A DNA stretch of 64,000 bases from Halopenitus persicus (GTDB lineage: Archaea; Halobacteriota; Halobacteria; Halobacteriales; Haloferacaceae): NCBI RefSeq assembly GCF_900107205.1, contig NZ_FNPC01000003.1, positions 248,001 through 312,000 of the forward strand, in the 5' to 3' direction. The notes below the pieces were generated by a model that was given only the letters and a program-made list of their open reading frames with translations, was not told the DNA's origin and did no database searches. Position numbers and translations under genes: made by a program. Of the stretch, positions 60,220 to 64,000 are shown piece by piece (the first letter of the stretch is position 1; the number at the start of each line of letters is the position of its first letter).

Positions 60220-60864
60220 ATGTTCGTCCTCGTCAACCTGAAGGCGTACCCCTGTGACCCGATCGCGGTCGCGACCGCCGCACGCGACGTCGCCGCCGAC
60301 GCCGGCGTCCGGATCGCCGTCGCGCCGCAGGCGGCCGACCTCTCGCGCGTCGCCGAGACCGGCGTCGAGACGTGGGCCCAACACGTCTCGCCGATCGACC
60401 ACGGTTCCCACACCGGGTCGACGCGCGCGGCGGCGGTCGCCGACGCCGGCGCGGTCGGCACCCTGATCAACCACTCCGAGCGGCGGCTCACCCTCGCGGA
60501 CATCGACGGCGCCCGCGCGGCGGCCGCCGACAACGACCTCGAGACGGTCGTCTGCGCGAACGACCCCGCCCAGGCCGGCGCCGCGGCGGCGCTGGGGCCG
60601 GACGCGGTCGCGGTCGAGCCGCCGGCGCTCATCGGCGGCGACGTCTCGGTCGCCAGCGCGGATCCGGGGATCGTCAGGGACGCCGTCGACGCGGTGACCG
60701 ACGTCGACGAGGCGGTCGAGCTGTTCTGTGGCGCCGGCGTTTCGACCGGCGCGGACGTCGCCGCGGCCGCCGACCTCGGCGCCTCGGGCGTCCTGCTCGC
60801 CTCGGGGGTCGCGAAGGCCGACGATCCGCGAGCAGCCCTCGAGGACCTCGTCTCCGGCATCTAA
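60220..60864 (+). CDS. tpiA: Triosephosphate isomerase
   Basis: 214 residues, typical of the shorter archaeal enzyme. Catalytic residues are recognisable: the lysine in VNLKAY (residue 8), the histidine in INHSERRL near residue 87, and the glutamate in [11 protein letters not shown] near residue 130. Phosphate-binding glycines are present in [11 protein letters not shown] and [13 protein letters not shown]. It interconverts DHAP and G3P in central carbon metabolism. The ATG at 60220 is close to a perfect 21-base duplication upstream. Confidence 0.95.
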   Translation: MFVLVNLKAYPCDPIAVATAARDVAADAGVRIAVAPQAADLSRVAETGVETWAQHVSPIDHGSHTGSTRAAAVADAGAVGTLINHSERRLTLADIDGARAAAADNDLETVVCANDPAQAGAAAALGPDAVAVEPPALIGGDVSVASADPGIVRDAVDAVTDVDEAVELFCGAGVSTGADVAAAADLGASGVLLASGVAKADDPRAALEDLVSGI

Positions 60865-60912
60865 GGGTTCGGGGCGGCGAGCGGGAAGCCGGTTCTCGGC
60901 GAACGCCGCGTA

Positions 60913-61812
60913 TTACGCATCCAGCACGACCAGCGGCAGCGCCGCGGTCAGTCCCGCGAGGTAGCCGGCGAAATGCGCCCAGACGTTCGCGCCCGCCGGA
61001 ACGAGTAGCATCGATCCGACGATCCCGGAGACGGCGACGCTCGCGCCCACGACGAGGGCGAACTCCCGTGCCGGATCGATTCGGCGGCCCGCCGGATCGC
61101 TCACGCCGGCCCGTCGCGTGTGGGTCCGGCTCGGTCGCCGAACCCCACGCCATCGAAGCCAAGCAGCCGCCAGGAGGCTCACCCCGGTCGCGACCGCCGC
61201 CGCGATCGGATACCGGGGAAAGTACCACACCGAGGACGGGGCTGCGAGGACGACGGCGACCGACGCCGGCGCCGCGACGAGCGCCAGCCGGCGCGGGATC
61301 CGCCCGGCCGTGACGCGGTCGGCGGCGACGAACCACACGACGAGGAGGAAGCCGAGCAGGCCGGTGTTGACGTCGGAGAATCCGACCGAGGGAACGTCGG
61401 TGATCGTGCCGAGCGTGGCCAGGGTCGCCCACGCGGAGACGACCGGAACCACGAGGAGACACGCGATCGTGACGACGACGAAGCGGTTGCGCCATCCCGC
61501 CAGAACGGACAGCGGGTACGCCACGCCCACGACCATCCAGTAGACGGCCACGTTGTGCAGGAGGTGGCCGGCGTCCGAATGGACGTAACTCGAGGCGAAC
61601 GCCGTCCAGAGCGTCCACCGGCTCGCCAGCACCCCGTCGTTCGCGAGCGAGAACGCCCACGCCTCGCTGCCCGGCAGGAGGTGCGCGCCGACGAGGACGC
61701 CCGGGACGGCCAGAAAGATCGCCGAAAGCTCCACCGGGCCGGCGGCGCGCGCTCCCGTGACCGTCGCCGTCACGATCCGGCGAGCCGCCCCACGGATCCC
61801 GGGCCGAACCAT
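60913..61812 (-). CDS. Rhomboid-like membrane protein with altered serine motif
   Basis: 299 residues with about seven membrane helices. HLLHNVAVYWMVVG near residue 83 provides the rhomboid HxxxN motif and NVWAHFAGYLAGL near residue 280 the catalytic-histidine helix. However, the expected GxSG motif is replaced by GFSDVNTGLLGF near residue 143: the serine is kept but the following glycine is aspartate. So it may be a divergent protease or an inactive pseudo-rhomboid. A polar Arg-rich insert lies around 218-245. It is 48 bases downstream-convergent from tpiA. Confidence 0.7.
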   Translation of the reverse strand: MVRPGIRGAARRIVTATVTGARAAGPVELSAIFLAVPGVLVGAHLLPGSEAWAFSLANDGVLASRWTLWTAFASSYVHSDAGHLLHNVAVYWMVVGVAYPLSVLAGWRNRFVVVTIACLLVVPVVSAWATLATLGTITDVPSVGFSDVNTGLLGFLLVVWFVAADRVTAGRIPRRLALVAAPASVAVVLAAPSSVWYFPRYPIAAAVATGVSLLAAAWLRWRGVRRPSRTHTRRAGVSDPAGRRIDPAREFALVVGASVAVSGIVGSMLLVPAGANVWAHFAGYLAGLTAALPLVVLDA

Positions 61813-61889
61813 ATCGGATCGAGGCCGTCGATCGACAAAAACGATCGTTCACCGGCAGCGGCGGGGCGTCCCTCCTCGGACGCGGGGCG

Positions 61890-64000
61890 TCAGGACCGCG
61901 AATCAACGACGGACGCCACCGCCGTCCGATAGTGGTCGGCCGTGATCCGGACCGCCTCGGGATGGTCGGCCGCCGACTCGCCGTAGGTCTCGGTCACGTC
62001 CTCGATCGCGGCGAGGGCGGCTTCCCGACAGACGGACGCGAGCTCGGCGCCCGAGAGGCCGGCGGTCTCCGCGGCGATCGCGTCGAGGTCGACGTCGTCG
62101 GCGAGCGGCTGGTCCGCCGTGTGGACCTCGAGGATCGCGACGCGGGCCTCGCGGTCCGGGTTGGGGACCTCGACGTGGGTCTCCAGCCGGCCCGGCCGCA
62201 ACAGCGCGGGGTCGAGGGCGTTCCGTCGGTTCGTGGCCGCGATCACCACGAGCGAGGGGTTCTCGGCGGCGCGGTCGAGCTCGGTGAGCAGCTGGGAGAC
62301 GACGCGTTCGCCGACCGCGGATCCACCGGACGCGCTGCCGCCCGCGCCGCCCGTCCCCGAGCCGGAACCGCCACCCGAGCTCGCGCTGCTTCCGCCGCCC
62401 CCGCCGCCGCGGGCCGTCGCGACCGCGTCGATCTCGTCGAAGAAGACGATCGTCGGCGCGGTCTGGCGGGCGCGCTCGAACACCTCGCGGACGGCCTTCT
62501 CGGACTCGCCGACGTACCGGTCGAGCAGCTCGGGGCCGGCGACCTGGATGAAGTTGACGCCGCTCTCGCCCGCGATCGCCCGCGCGAGCAGCGTCTTGCC
62601 GGTGCCCGGCGGCCCGTGCAGCAGGATCCCGGTTGGCGGATCGGCCGCGGCGGCCTCGAAGAGGGGGCCGTACGCGAGCGGCCAGGTGACGGCCTTCTCG
62701 AGGGACTGTTTGGCCGACTCGAGCCCGCCGACGTCCGCGAACGTGGTCTCGGGCGTCTCCGCGACGTACTCGCGCATCGCGCTCGGCTCGACGGCGGTCA
62801 GGGCGTCCTCGAAATCGGACCGCGTCACCGTCACCGCCGTGAGCGGATCGCCGGCCTCGCGTGCGCGTCGCAGCGCCGTCATCGCCGCCTCCTGGGTGAG
62901 GCTCTCGAGGTCGGCGCCGACGAAACCGTGGGTGCGGGCGGCGATCGCCTCGAGGTCGACGTCGTCGGCGAGCGGGGTCCGCCGGGTGTGGACCTCGAGG
63001 ATCTGTCGCCGGCCGGCCTCGCCGGGAACCCCGATCTCGATCTCCCGGTCGAACCGGCCGCCGCGACGCAGGGCCGGATCGAGCGCGTCGACGCGGTTCG
63101 TCGCGCCGATCACGATCACGTCCCCGCGGGCGTCGAGCCCGTCCATCAGCGAGAGGAGCTGGCCGACGACCCGGTTCTCGAGGTCGCCGCCGTCGTCGCG
63201 CTCGCCGGCGATCGAGTCGATCTCGTCGAAGAAGACGATCGCCGGGGCGTTCTCCCGTGCCCGATCGAACACCTCCCGGAGCCGCTTCTCGCTTTCCCCC
63301 TTGTACTTCGAGGTGATCTCCGGGCCGTCGACCGTGATGAACGTCGCGTCGACCTCGTTGGCGACCGCCCGGGCGATGAGCGTCTTGCCGGTTCCCGGCG
63401 GCCCGTACAGCAGGACGCCCTTCGGCGGATCGACGCCGAGCCGGGTGAAGAGCTCCGGCGAGGAGAGCGGAAGCTCGATCAGCTCCCGCACCAGGTCGAG
63501 CTCCTCGTCGAGCCCGCCGATGTCCTCGTAGGTCGCGCCCGTTCGGGGGGCCGCGGCTTCCTCCCGGCCGGGTTCGATGCCGTCGTCGCTCCCGATCGAC
63601 GTGTTCCCGGTTCGGCTCCGGCTTTCCCCGCTTCGGGACGAGCCCGACGTTCCCACTCCGTCGCCGGACGAGCCCGACGTTCCCGTTCCGGAGCCGGCCG
63701 ACCCCCGCGGGTTCGAACCGGAGCTGGGCGTCTCCGACGTCGGTCCGGACGCGTTCGAGCCGTCGGCGGGGACGTCACCGTCAGGACTGCCGGCGGGTAC
63801 GTCGGCGGTCGAGTCGGCGGACCGGGGGGAGACGACCGAGACGTCGGTTCGGTCGGTGAGTCGCACCGTTCCCTTGGGGTCGGTCGCGGCCACGGTGAAT
63901 CGGAGCCCGCCGAGCCGCTCGATGTGGACCGACTCCCCGGCCGTCAGGGGGCGGTCCCGAAGGTCGCGGGCGATCGACCGCTCGATCGTCTCCCGGTCGA
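61890..64000 (-). CDS. Cdc48/CdcH-type AAA+ ATPase with Gly/Ser insertions (partial at 5' end)
   Basis: The frame is open to the window edge. Codons before a GTG at 63893 encode LTAGESVHIERLGGLRFTV, fitting a Cdc48 N-domain, so the true start lies outside. After a long Ser/Gly/Thr-rich linker come two AAA modules. Module 1 has GPPGTGKT and FFDEIDS; module 2 has GPPGTGKT, FFDEIDA and RPGR. Module 2 contains a Gly/Ser-rich insertion right after its Walker B. The protein is a paralogue of the classical Cdc48 that unfolds substrates for the proteasome. The linkers are unusual for Cdc48 and may be lineage-specific. Confidence 0.88.
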   Translation of the reverse strand, partial: DRETIERSIARDLRDRPLTAGESVHIERLGGLRFTVAATDPKGTVRLTDRTDVSVVSPRSADSTADVPAGSPDGDVPADGSNASGPTSETPSSGSNPRGSAGSGTGTSGSSGDGVGTSGSSRSGESRSRTGNTSIGSDDGIEPGREEAAAPRTGATYEDIGGLDEELDLVRELIELPLSSPELFTRLGVDPPKGVLLYGPPGTGKTLIARAVANEVDATFITVDGPEITSKYKGESEKRLREVFDRARENAPAIVFFDEIDSIAGERDDGGDLENRVVGQLLSLMDGLDARGDVIVIGATNRVDALDPALRRGGRFDREIEIGVPGEAGRRQILEVHTRRTPLADDVDLEAIAARTHGFVGADLESLTQEAAMTALRRAREAGDPLTAVTVTRSDFEDALTAVEPSAMREYVAETPETTFADVGGLESAKQSLEKAVTWPLAYGPLFEAAAADPPTGILLHGPPGTGKTLLARAIAGESGVNFIQVAGPELLDRYVGESEKAVREVFERARQTAPTIVFFDEIDAVATARGGGGGGSSASSGGGSGSGTGGAGGSASGGSAVGERVVSQLLTELDRAAENPSLVVIAATNRRNALDPALLRPGRLETHVEVPNPDREARVAILEVHTADQPLADDVDLDAIAAETAGLSGAELASVCREAALAAIEDVTETYGESAADHPEAVRITADHYRTAVASVVDSRS

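Overview
The window is chromosomal DNA from a halophilic archaeon (class Halobacteria). The evidence is high GC, strongly acidic predicted proteins, many ATGA stop/start overlaps, TATA-type boxes about 25-30 bases upstream of starts (leaderless transcripts), and marker genes such as archaeal proteasome subunits, RNase P proteins 2 and 3, S3Ae, Pcc1, Rpo11, AglJ, a FolC-FolP fusion and PGF-pre-PGF surface proteins. A Halorubrum-like genus is a guess from general look only. No tRNA, rRNA, CRISPR, transposase or integrase gene was recognised.

Region 1 (1-6056, minus strand) is a multisubunit Na+/H+ (Mrp/Mnh) antiporter operon read E-F-G-(DUF4040)-B-C-D-D', with nearly every junction overlapping. 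Region 2 (6187-17565, minus) holds three large secreted or surface proteins. Two are tandem paralogues sharing an N-terminal domain, a PGF-pre-PGF domain and a nearly identical PKD segment; the third is a parallel beta-helix protein with an AT-rich middle. Region 3 (17566-20168) is a small regulatory-looking island: a winged-helix protein, two paralogous about 75-residue helical proteins flanking a DUF7504 gene, and two long spacers that each carry the same inverted repeat just downstream of a TATA-like box.

Region 4 (20169-28937) has coaBC, a small membrane protein, a flavoprotein, an RNase P/proteasome operon (rnp3-rnp2-psmA), the folC-folP fusion and a metallo-beta-lactamase protein. Region 5 (29029-33699, minus) is a Trk potassium uptake cluster, trkA followed by two trkH paralogues. 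Region 6 (33910-37861, plus) runs from a dual-specificity phosphatase through rpsO, a RecJ-like gene, pcc1, rps3ae and rpo11; a structured candidate RNA lies just before rpsO. Region 7 (37937-44559) has hisF, DUF5793, a membrane protein and a type IV pilus ATPase/platform pair without a pilin. Region 8 (44667-51959) has aglJ, traB-like, an M50 protease, purM, an XRE-CBS regulator, UPF0212, a 57-residue ORF and psmB. Region 9 (52137-64000) has a GCS2-type ligase-like gene, ligA, a metal hydrolase, msrB with an adjacent broken partial copy, aroA, MBF1, a DICT-domain protein, tpiA, a rhomboid-like protein and a Cdc48-type AAA ATPase that runs off the window.

Functional themes are ion homeostasis (Mrp, Trk), cell surface (PGF proteins, AglJ, pilus motor), protein turnover (PsmA, PsmB, Cdc48-like, rhomboid, M50) and core housekeeping. 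The least expected features are the shared operator-like motif in region 3, the rpsO-proximal RNA fold, the msrB duplication split by a 60-bp palindromic insert, the near-identical PKD block, and the many short perfect tandem repeats in intergenic spacers.
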